Origin: a virus
Reading direction: 5' to 3' (one strand)
IMG/VR virus record: IMGVR_UViG_3300008261_000100
Location: 1 to 30,092 of that record
Length of the DNA stretch: 30,092 bases
The notes beneath the pieces were generated by a model. It was not told the DNA's origin and did no database searches. It worked only from the letters and a program-made list of their open reading frames with translations. Position numbers and translations under genes: made by a program. This document shows, piece by piece, positions 6,343-13,261 of this stretch. The number at the start of each line of letters is the position of its first letter. Position 1 is the first letter of the stretch.

Positions 6343-6864
6343 ATGAATCTTAAAGAGCTTTTCAAATCGAGTGTTATTTTAGTGTTAGGTATGTATTACC
6401 ATTCCTATGTAGTCTATATGATGAACTTAGCCAAGGAATTAAATGAGAAACACAAAACAGAAACTGTGTCAAAGGTTGAGAAACCAAAATCATTTGAAGT
6501 GACAGTCCAATTCAAGACGTTGAAGAAATCTAAAAAGGTTTTAAAACATCTTACGGCAACAATGTATTATCCTGTTGTTAAACAATGTGATAAAGACCCA
6601 CTAATAACTGCGGGAATGTATAAGATAAACCCAAGAAAAGCTAGTCAACATAAATGGATTGCTATGAGTCGTAACTTATTAAAAAGATGGGGTGGTCAAT
6701 TTGATTATGGTGATGAGGTTTTGATTACTAATGCAGGTAAAAAATCAGGTGTGTATAAAGTAACCGACACAATGAATAAACGATATGTTAATAGAATTGA
6801 CATCCTTGAAACAGAAGGTACACCTCAATATAAATTCAACGACATTCTTTTGTGTAAACTATAA
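6343..6864 (+). CDS. 3D/double-psi beta-barrel peptidoglycan-active protein
   Basis: Residues about 9-27 form a hydrophobic segment (VILVLGMYYHSYVVYMMNLA) that is either a membrane anchor or an uncleaved signal. The C-terminal 100 residues resemble the 3D/double-psi barrel domain found in MltA-type and Bacteroidota phage proteins: LTATMYYP, KWIAMSRNLLKRWG, FDYGDEVLI, SGVYKVTDTMN, and a late RIDIL. The aspartates of the 3D motif (D in YGD, TD in VTD, ID) are present. The likely role is cell-wall cleavage or binding at lysis or entry. It is a lone plus-strand gene ending in a shared terminator. Confidence 0.65.
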   Translation: MNLKELFKSSVILVLGMYYHSYVVYMMNLAKELNEKHKTETVSKVEKPKSFEVTVQFKTLKKSKKVLKHLTATMYYPVVKQCDKDPLITAGMYKINPRKASQHKWIAMSRNLLKRWGGQFDYGDEVLITNAGKKSGVYKVTDTMNKRYVNRIDILETEGTPQYKFNDILLCKL

Positions 6865-6870
6865 ATAAAA

Positions 6871-6892
6871 AAACCCCCAATTAAGGGGGTTT
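6871..6892. terminator. Bidirectional intrinsic terminator
   Basis: The stem AAACCCCC / GGGGGTTT has an AATTAA loop. T-rich tails lie on both sides (TTTATTTTTT on plus, TTTTTTTATTT on minus). It lies between the convergent genes 6343-6864 and 6898-7446. Confidence 0.85.
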
Positions 6893-6897
6893 ATTTT

Positions 6898-7446
6898 TTA
6901 TCCATCAATTACTGAGAATGATTCAACATTAATTGGTACACCCGTATATCGTGTTATCAAATCAAAAAATTGACCATTAATATCTGAAACAAAAGTATCT
7001 TTTACTTCCCAACCTTCAGTCATATCCAACTCCGAATACCAATCATATAATGTAGTATCAATATAATCGTAATCTCCATTATCATCATTCCATACAGGAG
7101 CACCATTAACATCACCATAACAATCTATAAACACAGGTAAATAACCATCATATGGGTTAATCTCACTACCTACATCATAGATTGAATAATAAAACTCACC
7201 CTCAAATTGTGCGTCATTTATTTTAATCCTATCAGGTAATTCTTTTAACATTTTTTTAGCAACCTCAGTAGCACCGTCTCTACCACCAAGGTAATCAAAT
7301 AAGTAATCCAACAAAGTGTCTTCATCACTTTTAAATAATTTATACAGTCTACTACTTACATAAGGTTGTTGACCTTTACTTTTCTGATTATCAAAATATC
7401 TGAATATCGCATCTTTTAAATTAGATTCCGTAATTATAACTTTCAT
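6898..7446 (-). CDS. Hypothetical protein with N-terminal IITE tag, 182 aa
   Basis: The N-terminus MKVIITESNLKDAIFRYF carries I-T-E-S at residues 5-8, nearly identical to the starts of the genes at 17026 and 4890. The body is acidic, rich in Asp and Tyr (YDGYLPVFIDCYGD, NDDNGDYDYID), and not similar to the other tagged proteins as far as I can see by eye. An ATATTTATT element ends 4 nt before the ATG. It is a candidate head-packaged protein by analogy with the T4 internal proteins; function otherwise unknown. Confidence 0.78.
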   Translation of the reverse strand: MKVIITESNLKDAIFRYFDNQKSKGQQPYVSSRLYKLFKSDEDTLLDYLFDYLGGRDGATEVAKKMLKELPDRIKINDAQFEGEFYYSIYDVGSEINPYDGYLPVFIDCYGDVNGAPVWNDDNGDYDYIDTTLYDWYSELDMTEGWEVKDTFVSDINGQFFDLITRYTGVPINVESFSVIDG

Positions 7447-7448
7447 AT

Positions 7449-7458
7449 AAATAAATAT
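7449..7458 (-). promoter_or_regulatory. ATATTTATT-type start-proximal element
   Basis: The minus strand reads ATATTTATTT then AT and ATG 7446. The TATTTAT-to-ATG distance is 4 nt, as for the gene at 5360. It directly follows the hairpin at 7457-7476. Confidence 0.5.
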
Positions 7459-7476
7459 CCCCTAACATTAATTAGG
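7457..7476 (-). terminator. Weak hairpin at end of the T5orf172 gene
   Basis: A 7-bp stem (CCCCTAA / TTAGGGG) with a 6-nt loop overlaps the stop codon of the gene at 7468-7953. No T-run follows on the minus strand, so termination is uncertain. The start-proximal element of the next gene follows at once. Confidence 0.4.
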
Positions 7477-7953
7477 GGACTTTAAACCGATAACATTTAT
7501 AAATTTGGGATATTCTTCGTCGTATACCCTAATCATTTCATCATAGAAAACGATATCATAGAACTCACCTTTACCAGGTAGTGTTAAATCTGTTGTGACC
7601 TTGAAGTCTTTAAACTTTTCTTTAAGTGATTTCTCGAACTCAATAGCACCTTTGGCTTGTAACTTTCCTTCTCGAATTTTCTCAATAATCTCCAAACTAT
7701 CTCTACCGGCATATCTATGTTCTCCAAATCTACCATCAACTGAATTCTTGGTATAACCTATCTTCAACATATCTTCACCGTTAATCCTCATATTAACCAA
7801 GTAAACAATGTGAGTCCCATAACAGGAATCAATCTTGGTTTCAATATAATCCATTAACTTAGGATTTTGTCTGATGATGTCGTTCATCACCTCAATTCTA
7901 TCTTCAACTGAACCTGATGATTTAGTATTAAGATATGTTTCGTATAAGTTCAT
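7468..7953 (-). CDS. T5orf172 / GIY-YIG superfamily protein, 161 aa
   Basis: A GIY-YIG-like core is seen in the middle of the protein: HIVYLVNM...MLKIGYTKN, then GRFGEHRYAG, where the YLV...KIG pair and the following Arg fit the T5orf172/MUG113 group. A glutamate (AIEFEKSLKEKF) could be the metal-binding residue. The N-terminal 45 residues are helical and extra to the domain. Members may be DNA-cleaving or DNA-binding; activity is not established here. A second, shorter member lies at 11508. Confidence 0.75.
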   Translation of the reverse strand: MNLYETYLNTKSSGSVEDRIEVMNDIIRQNPKLMDYIETKIDSCYGTHIVYLVNMRINGEDMLKIGYTKNSVDGRFGEHRYAGRDSLEIIEKIREGKLQAKGAIEFEKSLKEKFKDFKVTTDLTLPGKGEFYDIVFYDEMIRVYDEEYPKFINVIGLKSPN

Positions 7954-7956
7954 AAT

Positions 7957-8220
7957 TTATTTTGTTTCGTGAATGTAATATGTTCCTTCAACAACACCCC
8001 AACCTGATTCTTCTTGGAATCTGTAAACCTCAGCGTCTTCATCTTTACGAAATGGTCTTGACAAATACCAAATCTGTTCACCCTTCCAAGTAGCATTAAC
8101 CAACTTTTGACCTTTTGGTAAATTGATATCACCTGTTCCACCAAATGTTTTAACTCTTGAATTCTCAGTACAAGAAATTAATCCAACACCAACTACCAAT
8201 CCTAACAATAATTTTTTCAT
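7957..8220 (-). CDS. Small lipoprotein, 87 aa
   Basis: A classical lipoprotein signal is seen: MKK, a hydrophobic stretch, then LISC with the lipobox cysteine at residue 17. The mature part contains LPKGQKLVNATWKGEQIWYL and resembles small lipoproteins that I recall from many phages, whose role is not known. After lipid attachment it would sit in the host envelope, possibly in superinfection exclusion or lysis. It follows the 73-aa gene with an overlapping stop/start. Confidence 0.8.
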   Translation of the reverse strand: MKKLLLGLVVGVGLISCTENSRVKTFGGTGDINLPKGQKLVNATWKGEQIWYLSRPFRKDEDAEVYRFQEESGWGVVEGTYYIHETK

Positions 8221-8438
8221 AATTTATTTAATTTTTTAACTAACGCTTTAATTGCATCCAACTCACCTCTTGTTAATGAGATATGTTTATCATTTAATGT
8301 GATATCATAACCATCAAGATTGGACCAATCAGTAACTTCAATGAAGTCGTGAGGTTTTGCCAAATAACAGAAATCATTTAAGTCTGCGTTAACTGACTTA
8401 CGTTCTTTTGTATTGAATTTGAAATCTTTTTTCTTCAT
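8217..8438 (-). CDS. Conserved-looking small phage protein, 73 aa
   Basis: The protein begins with a lysine-rich segment. Its C-terminal part (FIEVTDWSNLDGYDITLN followed by a SLTRGELDAIKALVKKL helix) resembles small phage proteins of unknown role with an EVT.WSN.EGYD pattern. It overlaps the lipoprotein start by 4 nt and is preceded 4 nt away by the 89-aa gene, so it belongs to the same operon. Confidence 0.7.
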   Translation of the reverse strand: MKKKDFKFNTKERKSVNADLNDFCYLAKPHDFIEVTDWSNLDGYDITLNDKHISLTRGELDAIKALVKKLNKL

Positions 8439-8442
8439 AACA

Positions 8443-8712
8443 CTAATACTTTTTTACAATATTACGAATTATTTCCATATCCTCATCACTCATACGATAA
8501 AATAATCCACCTAACTTTGAAATCATCCTTAAATGTTGTTCCTGTTCAAACGTTGCGTCCAATGGTATTTGTAAACTAACACCTTCATTAATAGGTGTTT
8601 TTTCCTCAGTTAAATAACCATCATCACGAAGGAAACTAACCATTTCTTTTTTATCCCAAGAATCCATTTGGTCGTAAACCTCATCTAAATCAACGTGAAT
8701 TGAAATACCCAT
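8443..8712 (-). CDS. Hypothetical protein, 89 aa
   Basis: The N-terminus (MGISIHVDLDEVYDQMDSWD) is followed by a KKEMVSFLRDDGYL helix and a C-terminal acidic helix ending in KKY. No known family is recognised. Spacing to both neighbours is under 7 nt, so it is part of the same train of small genes. Confidence 0.7.
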   Translation of the reverse strand: MGISIHVDLDEVYDQMDSWDKKEMVSFLRDDGYLTEEKTPINEGVSLQIPLDATFEQEQHLRMISKLGGLFYRMSDEDMEIIRNIVKKY

Positions 8713-8718
8713 ACTTTT

Positions 8719-8868
8719 TTATTTTAAAACATCAATTGAATATACTGTTTCTTCATCATTAATTTCGTGGACTTTAACCACTAATCCATAATTTTCCAAT
8801 GTTTGCGATATTAGTTTAATCGCAGTCGCTTTATCAGCGTTATGACTTATTTTTACGAGTTCTAACAT
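8719..8868 (-). CDS. Small alpha/beta protein, 49 aa
   Basis: ATG 8868-8866 opens a 50-codon frame ending TAA at 8719. The product (MLELVKISHNADKATAIKLI... ending VYSIDVLK) shows a plausible strand-helix-strand pattern and fills the 160-nt gap between two clear genes with 4- to 6-nt spacing. The family is unknown. Confidence 0.6.
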   Translation of the reverse strand: MLELVKISHNADKATAIKLISQTLENYGLVVKVHEINDEETVYSIDVLK

Positions 8869-8872
8869 AATA

Positions 8873-9133
8873 TCAATTTTGATTAATTAAACAATTATCA
8901 AAACACCAAATTGGTGTCTTATCCCCAACATAAGAACCGCTAACATTAAAATAAAAATATTCGTTAGCTTCTTCATATGTCATATTATCTTTCATTAAAA
9001 TTTCGATAGACTTTGAAACCGAATAAATGACTCTCATTGTAGATTCATCAACACCTATAATAGCATCGTCAAATCCGTCAGCAACTAAGAAATCTTCACC
9101 TTCAAAATTATCAACCAAGTAATCTATTTTCAT
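8873..9133 (-). CDS. Conserved-looking phage protein, 86 aa
   Basis: The pattern MKID-LV..FEGEDFLVADGFDDAIIGV, a SIEILMKD..MTYEEANEYF helix, then FNVSGSYVGDKTPIW matches a small family that I recall from many large phages and that has no assigned function. It overlaps the next gene's frame slightly and is in operon with its neighbours. Confidence 0.75.
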   Translation of the reverse strand: MKIDYLVDNFEGEDFLVADGFDDAIIGVDESTMRVIYSVSKSIEILMKDNMTYEEANEYFYFNVSGSYVGDKTPIWCFDNCLINQN

Positions 9134-9318
9134 ACTTTTGATTTTGTATGTTCCAAACTTTGGATTAGTTTATCGTCACTATTATTCAATGATACGGTGA
9201 TACTACCATCACCATTGTAATCCCATCGAACAACGAACTCTTTTAATACAACAGCACCTGACTTAGGTCCATCAGTACATTCAAACTGATTATAACTAGG
9301 AAATTCAAATTCACTCAT
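9130..9318 (-). CDS. Small hypothetical protein, 62 aa
   Basis: The frame extends to a TTG at 9327, but ATG 9318-9316 (MSEFEFPSYNQFECTDG) is preferred because it follows TTGATT and gives less overlap. The central EFVVRWDYNGDGSITVSL looks like beta strands. No family is recognised. Confidence 0.65.
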   Translation of the reverse strand: MSEFEFPSYNQFECTDGPKSGAVVLKEFVVRWDYNGDGSITVSLNNSDDKLIQSLEHTKSKV

Positions 9319-9320
9319 AA

Positions 9321-9557
9321 TCAACAACGTAATATTTCTTTATCAGGGTTTGAAAATGTTGACGGCCATTTACTTGGGGTATGAATTTCATTCAACACTT
9401 GTTGGTGTTTTTCATCACCCATTGCCGGGTCAATCTCGTGTTTGAAAACAAGATTTAAATGTCTCTTAATCATTTCAGTTTCTTTTGAACCGATAGAAAT
9501 TGGGTTTGCAACTTCAAAGAATCCTTGCAACCAAAACGCAAAATCTCTACTTGTCAT
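9321..9557 (-). CDS. Conserved-looking small phage protein, 78 aa
   Basis: The start MTSRDFAFWLQGFFEVANP resembles the M(T)-x-R-[ED]-F-x-x-WLQGFFE opening of a common small phage family of unknown function. A helix with KRHLNLVFKHEIDP follows. It is closely packed with both neighbours in the operon. Confidence 0.75.
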   Translation of the reverse strand: MTSRDFAFWLQGFFEVANPISIGSKETEMIKRHLNLVFKHEIDPAMGDEKHQQVLNEIHTPSKWPSTFSNPDKEILRC

Positions 9558-9558
9558 A

Positions 9559-9924
9559 TTATTTTCTATTTAAATATTTATCCACCAATGATGTTAATAA
9601 TAATGAAACACCACAAAATCCAAGACCACCAGCAACCCATAATGGATTGTCGTAGATTACACCCGTCATACCTGATAATGCAACAACGGCAAGTAATAAT
9701 AAAGCAAAACTTGGTGCCATTATTTTTGATTTGGTTACTTTATCAACCCTTTCATTCCATAACAATCTTTCGATTGCATCTTGCATATCTTTACCATAAG
9801 CAGGAACTACGTGTTCCATCCCATCTTTTTCCCTGATGGTAATGTTATACCTGAAATAACCTGGGTTATCTCTACTTTCTCTAATTAACTCAGCGTGGAC
9901 CGCTCTACGTCTGTTTTTTTTCAT
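9559..9924 (-). CDS. Two-helix membrane protein, 121 aa
   Basis: A basic N-terminus (MKKNRRRAVHAELIRE) and a small beta-like domain (GYFRYNITIREKDG) of about 65 residues precede two membrane segments at about 70-88 (APSFALLLLAVVALSGMTG) and 93-112. The soluble domain is predicted to be cytoplasmic because of the flanking positive charge. No family is recognised. The stop abuts the downstream gene and the start overlaps the HAD gene stop by 4 nt. Confidence 0.75.
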   Translation of the reverse strand: MKKNRRRAVHAELIRESRDNPGYFRYNITIREKDGMEHVVPAYGKDMQDAIERLLWNERVDKVTKSKIMAPSFALLLLAVVALSGMTGVIYDNPLWVAGGLGFCGVSLLLTSLVDKYLNRK

Positions 9925-10325
9925 ATTTTATGTTTTTCTAATTCTTCTAAACAATTTCTTTTCCAATCTGAGTGACCAACATTCAATGGCATACAACCAT
10001 CTTTGGATTCCATAATCGCGGTTAACTCATACAAATCATCATCTAAATGAAAAATATAATTCTTTCCTTTCAAAAATTCAATCTTATCCACAAAACTTGT
10101 GAATACAACTTTACTTTTAGGTATACCCACATTTAAACAAGTGTCCCACAAATCACGATTCCAATCAGGTGATTTCCAAGGTTGGAATGACTTATCTAAA
10201 TTGTCATCACCCACTCTTGAAGTGACCACCCAAACATCATATCCTTGGTCCACTAACTCCTTAGCAAACTCCTCAACGTGAGGTAATGCTAATGTTCCAT
10301 CATAATCAAAACTAACCTTTTTCAT
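9921..10325 (-). CDS. HAD-superfamily phosphatase-like protein
   Basis: HAD motif I is FDYDGTL with the nucleophile D7 and acid/base D9. Motif II is VTSR (34-37), and an acidic motif IV is HLDDD near residue 95. The 134-residue size without a large cap is typical of phage 5'-nucleotidase/polynucleotide-phosphatase-like HADs. The probable reaction is hydrolysis of a small phosphate ester or nucleotide; substrate unknown. A second HAD of different subtype is encoded at 18575. Confidence 0.82.
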   Translation of the reverse strand: MKKVSFDYDGTLALPHVEEFAKELVDQGYDVWVVTSRVGDDNLDKSFQPWKSPDWNRDLWDTCLNVGIPKSKVVFTSFVDKIEFLKGKNYIFHLDDDLYELTAIMESKDGCMPLNVGHSDWKRNCLEELEKHKI

Positions 10326-10703
10326 TCAATTATCTCCTTCTCTTTTGTGTAATTCACATAGGGTTAAATACCATCCGTTATTTCTAACTTGACCTGGTTC
10401 CCCACATACCTCACATATTTTATAACTATCTTTTTCAGCCTTGAATACCCTTTCGTGTAATTCATCATTATCAATACTTGAATTGATATAAAATCTCAAC
10501 CCACCAAACTTCTCTTTAACTTGAACTACCTGTTTATCCCACCCCATTTTGTTTAGGTCAACAATCAAGTCTTTAATTAATTGAAACCAACCTTCTTTTA
10601 CACCAAAAAAATGTGGGTCAGTAATTGGGGGTTGGTCAGTAAAAAACCCATTTTCAAGCCCACCAATGGACTCCAAAAACTCTTTCATTTCATCGTATGT
10701 CAT
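10326..10703 (-). CDS. Zinc-finger-like conserved phage protein, 125 aa
   Basis: The central VKEKFGGLRFYINSS and the C-terminal CEVCGEPGQVRNNGW...TLCELH form a pattern I recall in many phage and bacterial proteins of unknown role. The two CxxC cysteines with the later C-x-x-H would make a zinc site. The N-terminal 60 residues are helical, with a GWFQLIKDLIVDL stretch. It overlaps the upstream gene by 4 nt and abuts the HAD gene. Confidence 0.78.
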   Translation of the reverse strand: MTYDEMKEFLESIGGLENGFFTDQPPITDPHFFGVKEGWFQLIKDLIVDLNKMGWDKQVVQVKEKFGGLRFYINSSIDNDELHERVFKAEKDSYKICEVCGEPGQVRNNGWYLTLCELHKREGDN

Positions 10704-10939
10704 TTTTTTTCCAATTTTCTGTTAGTAAAATAATATCTACTGTAATAACCTAATGTTCCTGTGTCAGAATCTTCGTTATTAATAAACATAAACCCTGAAT
10801 AGTTACCTGTTAAGTGTAATATGTGTTCAATCATAACACTAATACCTACCTTAAAGTCTTTAGTTGCAAACTCATCAGTTCTAGCCAATTGCATATTTGC
10901 GTATTCTAACATTTCAACTACATTACACGTCTTTCTCAT
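10700..10939 (-). CDS. Conserved-looking small phage protein, 79 aa
   Basis: The open frame extends to 10987, but that part covers the promoter. ATG 10939-10937 (MRKTCNVVEMLEYANMQLAR) follows the TATCTTTG box by about 20 nt and is the better start. The pattern EYAN.QLARTDEFAT..FK...S..IEH.LH...Y.GF.F and a late GYYSRYYF resembles a small family known from Bacteroidota phages; its role is unknown. It is the first gene of the train running down to 7468. Confidence 0.75.
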   Translation of the reverse strand: MRKTCNVVEMLEYANMQLARTDEFATKDFKVGISVMIEHILHLTGNYSGFMFINNEDSDTGTLGYYSRYYFTNRKLEKK

Positions 10940-10958
10940 AAGTGATATATTTATAGAA

Positions 10959-10987
10959 CAAAGATAACTTTTTAATTTTAAAAACAA
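10959..10987 (-). promoter_or_regulatory. Bacteroidota-type promoter of the 10939-to-7468 gene train
   Basis: The minus strand shows TTG (10987-10985, in TTTTG), an 18-nt spacer and TATCTTTG (10966-10959). The divergent plus-strand gene has its own ATATTTATT-like element at 10990-10999, directly beside the -33 box. Confidence 0.7.
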
Positions 10988-10989
10988 AA

Positions 10990-10999
10990 CTATTTATTT
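10990..10999 (+). promoter_or_regulatory. ATATTTATT-type start-proximal element
   Basis: The plus strand reads CTATTTATTT, then GT and ATG 11002. The TATTTAT-to-ATG distance is 4 nt. Confidence 0.45.
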
Positions 11000-11001
11000 G
11001 T

Positions 11002-11472
11002 ATGTTCGATATTTTTAGAGATGAACCAACCGAAAACCAATTAAAAGGTATTGATATGTTACTTAAAACAGTTCATAAAAAATACCCGTATATTGTTGGT
11101 TGGGAATTTACCGATAATAAACCTAATAGATATTCAACAATAGTTGGTATTGATATTATAGTTGATGTTGATAAATTATCTGATTATTTTAAAGTACCTG
11201 TAATTAGCTATTTTAGTGAATATGAATTTATGAGGACAGGTTATTCTTTATGTGCACCACTACAATACTCATCAATGGATGGTTTTGAAGATAGACCTTG
11301 TTTTAAAGACTATTTTGAGTTAAAAAAACAGCTTAACAAGTATCACAAATATTTACCAAAAGAATATAAATTCTACACAAAAATGAACTATAATGGTGAA
11401 TTAGACCCTGAATATATGGGTAGAGTTGATATTGATGTTAATAAAATAAAATTCATAAGAAAGGAAGAATAA
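11002..11472 (+). CDS. Hypothetical protein, 156 aa
   Basis: A lysine- and tyrosine-rich soluble protein. The N-terminal part (MFDIFRDEPTENQLKGIDML) is helical. The middle has alternating strands (YSTIVGIDIIVDVDKLSDYF), and the C-terminus ends in a strand-rich VDIDVNKIKFI. No family is recognised. It lacks the [IL]xE tag and any signal peptide. It is the first of two plus-strand genes and is probably co-transcribed with the T5orf172 gene 35 nt downstream. Confidence 0.75.
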   Translation: MFDIFRDEPTENQLKGIDMLLKTVHKKYPYIVGWEFTDNKPNRYSTIVGIDIIVDVDKLSDYFKVPVISYFSEYEFMRTGYSLCAPLQYSSMDGFEDRPCFKDYFELKKQLNKYHKYLPKEYKFYTKMNYNGELDPEYMGRVDIDVNKIKFIRKEE

Positions 11473-11507
11473 TTTACTTAAAATCCCCTTGATTTACATT
11501 TAACCAT

Positions 11508-11837
11508 ATGGATTATGGTTATGTATATCTAATAGTTGAATGGGGTTCCGAACCTGAACGATATAAAATCGGTATCTCAAAAAATGACCCCAAGTTAAGA
11601 CTAAAAACCCATCAAACTTCTAATCCCCACGAGTTAGTCTTACTACGTAAACACCAATCAGAATACTATACAAAAATTGAAACGGTAATGAAACGAGATT
11701 ACTTTAAGTATTTGTTGGAAGGGGGAACTGAATGGTTCCAATTACCCCCTGAGATTGCATCTAACTTCATTAAAGAATGTAAACGTATCGAAGATATGTT
11801 TATAAATTTAAAAGAGTTTGGTAATCCTTATATTTAG
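11508..11837 (+). CDS. T5orf172 / GIY-YIG superfamily protein, 109 aa
   Basis: The opening GYVYLIVEWG...RYKIGISKNDPKLRLKTHQT contains the YLI...YKIGIS core and the Arg of the T5orf172/MUG113 subgroup of GIY-YIG nucleases. A glutamate (KIETVMKRDYF) follows at the expected place for the metal ligand. It is a minimal domain without DNA-binding additions. The stop overlaps the convergent gene at 11834. Nuclease activity is an inference from the family. Confidence 0.75.
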   Translation: MDYGYVYLIVEWGSEPERYKIGISKNDPKLRLKTHQTSNPHELVLLRKHQSEYYTKIETVMKRDYFKYLLEGGTEWFQLPPEIASNFIKECKRIEDMFINLKEFGNPYI

Positions 11838-12088
11838 AAATACCATTTTACTAAATCCATTCCATTTTTATTGAAATTAACTTTTGTCATTCTAATGAAT
11901 GGTATTTTTTTAATTAGTGTCATCGGCATTTTCAAATTACTATAACCGGTAAACCCTTCTTGTTTCAAAGTTCTACCATCACCCGCTATAAACTGATAAC
12001 AAGCACCATTATATAAAATATAATCACCACTCTTAACAGGATATACTGTTCTACCTATCTTCACCTCACTCATTGTAATTGCTGCCAT
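11834..12088 (-). CDS. Hypothetical protein, 84 aa
   Basis: The sequence SGDYILYNGACYQFIAGDGRTL followed by GFTGYSNLKMP suggests a small beta-rich fold, and a cationic C-terminus follows. An internal ATG (MSEVKIG, residue 6) is an alternative start. No function can be assigned. It is the last gene of its minus-strand run and converges with the plus-strand T5orf172 gene without a terminator between them. Confidence 0.65.
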   Translation of the reverse strand: MAAITMSEVKIGRTVYPVKSGDYILYNGACYQFIAGDGRTLKQEGFTGYSNLKMPMTLIKKIPFIRMTKVNFNKNGMDLVKWYF

Positions 12089-12092
12089 AATC

Positions 12093-12272
12093 TTAAAGTA
12101 TAATTTGACTGATTCCTAATAATAACATTTCTACGAATAACAAATATACTAAAAAATTAATATACTTTTTATTATCAAACCCAAAACTTTTTAATCGTAG
12201 AAAATAATTCACCATTAATATCACAGTGAAAAAAATCATAAAACTTCCGATACTAAATACTATCTCCTTCAT
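12093..12272 (-). CDS. Small two-helix membrane protein, 59 aa
   Basis: ATG 12272-12270 lies inside the 3' end of the upstream gene (20-nt overlap) and opens a 60-codon frame. The product has two strong hydrophobic stretches (SIGSFMIFFTVILMVNYF, and FLVYLLFVEMLLLGISQIIL) separated by a short basic loop (LRLKSFGFDNKK). The orderly two-helix layout makes a real gene likely. It may be a holin-like or inhibitor peptide; this is not supported further. Confidence 0.6.
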   Translation of the reverse strand: MKEIVFSIGSFMIFFTVILMVNYFLRLKSFGFDNKKYINFLVYLLFVEMLLLGISQIIL

Positions 12273-12471
12273 CCACTAATATCTTTTTTAGTTTTTCATT
12301 ATACTCCTGTAAATCTATTAAGAGATTTTGTTTATCATTACCATTTAAATGTCTAAACAGATGAACAAACCCCATATTAAGATGGTCTAAAGCAGCTTCT
12401 AATCCTGAACCATATTTTTTAGCGTCTTCAATTAAACGCTCCAACATTTCATCATAAGTCTCGTTTTCCAT
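12253..12471 (-). CDS. Small helical protein, 72 aa, paralogue of the gene at 3993
   Basis: Acidic N-terminus followed by ALDHLNMGFVHLFRHLNGND and a LLIDLQEYNEKLKK helix. The HL-x5-HL-x2-HL spacing and the following LL and KK match the protein at 3993-4187. Function unknown. Overlaps both neighbouring small genes. Confidence 0.7.
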   Translation of the reverse strand: MENETYDEMLERLIEDAKKYGSGLEAALDHLNMGFVHLFRHLNGNDKQNLLIDLQEYNEKLKKILVDEGDSI

Positions 12472-12619
12472 TTTCTAACCATTTATAAAATTTATCCATA
12501 AAAACCTTATCAAAGTACTTTTTCATTTGTTTCTTTTTCTTTCGTGGTAAACTACCTATGTTAGCAATCTCAGGTATTACCTTGACCGCAGCATCAATGG
12601 GGATTTTAACTCTTCTCAT
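12452..12619 (-). CDS. Small basic protein, 55 aa
   Basis: ATG 12619-12617 overlaps the TGA of the upstream gene (ATGA). The product has a hydrophobic N-terminal half (KIPIDAAVKVIPEIANIGSL) and a strongly basic middle (PRKKKKQMKKYF), so it could bind nucleic acid. Its 3' end overlaps the 72-aa gene by 20 nt. No family is recognised. Confidence 0.6.
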   Translation of the reverse strand: MRRVKIPIDAAVKVIPEIANIGSLPRKKKKQMKKYFDKVFMDKFYKWLENGKRDL

Positions 12620-13011
12620 TTCTCAGGTTTAAAATAAATTTCGTTAATATCATAAGTCTTATCGTCTTCACTAACCACATACACAAACAATTTATACCCT
12701 GTATAATCATTCGGTATCGGTAATTCGTGCATAGCAACAAACTTGTTTTTATCTTCAACATATGTTTTACGTTCCTCATCGTATACTACATCAGTGTTGA
12801 ACTTTACTTCGGTGATTGTTTTAGTAATTAAGTTGTCACCTTCGTAACACATAAATTTAGTACCGACCAATGACTTATATAACTTACCCAACTTATAGAA
12901 GAAATTCTCATTAAGATAATCTTCATAACTCTTCAGTTTTAAGTCAGCATTAAAATCTATCTTGATGTCAGTCTTTCTATTTAAAAACTCATCCCTATTT
13001 ATCCAAGTCAT
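12616..13011 (-). CDS. Hypothetical protein, 131 aa
   Basis: Soluble protein with a helical, lysine-rich N-terminal third (LKLKSYEDYLNENFFYKLGK) and a strand-rich remainder (NLITKTITEVKFNTDVVYD, GYKLFVYVVSEDD). No motif is recognised. It overlaps the upstream gene by 17 nt and the downstream by 4 nt. Confidence 0.7.
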   Translation of the reverse strand: MTWINRDEFLNRKTDIKIDFNADLKLKSYEDYLNENFFYKLGKLYKSLVGTKFMCYEGDNLITKTITEVKFNTDVVYDEERKTYVEDKNKFVAMHELPIPNDYTGYKLFVYVVSEDDKTYDINEIYFKPEK

Positions 13012-13261
13012 CGTCTTCCTTAATTAATTCGTAATCACTATTCTTAGTCCTAAATTTAATATAATTTTCTGAACTTTCCAATAGTTCTGTAACCTCAGTT
13101 GTCATCCAAGTATAAAACATATTGAATGGTGACATAATTAAACTTAAACCAACATCAGGTTTTTCGTGCATTTCTTTACCACTACCTTCTTCGTTAAACT
13201 CAATCCACCTAACATCTTCGGACCTTTTAACTAAACCATCACTTCTTTTTAATGTATACAT
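12995..13261 (-). CDS. Conserved-looking phage protein, 88 aa
   Basis: The pattern MYTLKRSDG, RWIEFNEEGSGKE, then VGLSLIMSPFNMFYTWMTTEVTEL and a late IKFRTKNSDYEL resembles a small beta-rich family that I recall from Bacteroidota phages, with no known role. Overlaps with both neighbours (13-17 nt) show tight operon packing. Confidence 0.75.
   Translation of the reverse strand: MYTLKRSDGLVKRSEDVRWIEFNEEGSGKEMHEKPDVGLSLIMSPFNMFYTWMTTEVTELLESSENYIKFRTKNSDYELIKEDDDLDK

Noticed and set aside
7950-8144. 64-codon minus-strand frame inside the lipoprotein gene
   Set aside because: It is an alternate frame of the lipoprotein gene, which has a textbook signal and lipobox.
9525-9836. 103-codon plus-strand frame
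   Set aside because: It is antisense to the clear two-helix membrane gene at 9559-9924 and has an unlikely composition (many His, Gln, Pro and Leu).
12141-12148. TATATTTG box on the minus strand as a promoter
   Set aside because: It lies inside the 59-aa membrane-protein frame and has no -33 box at the correct distance.
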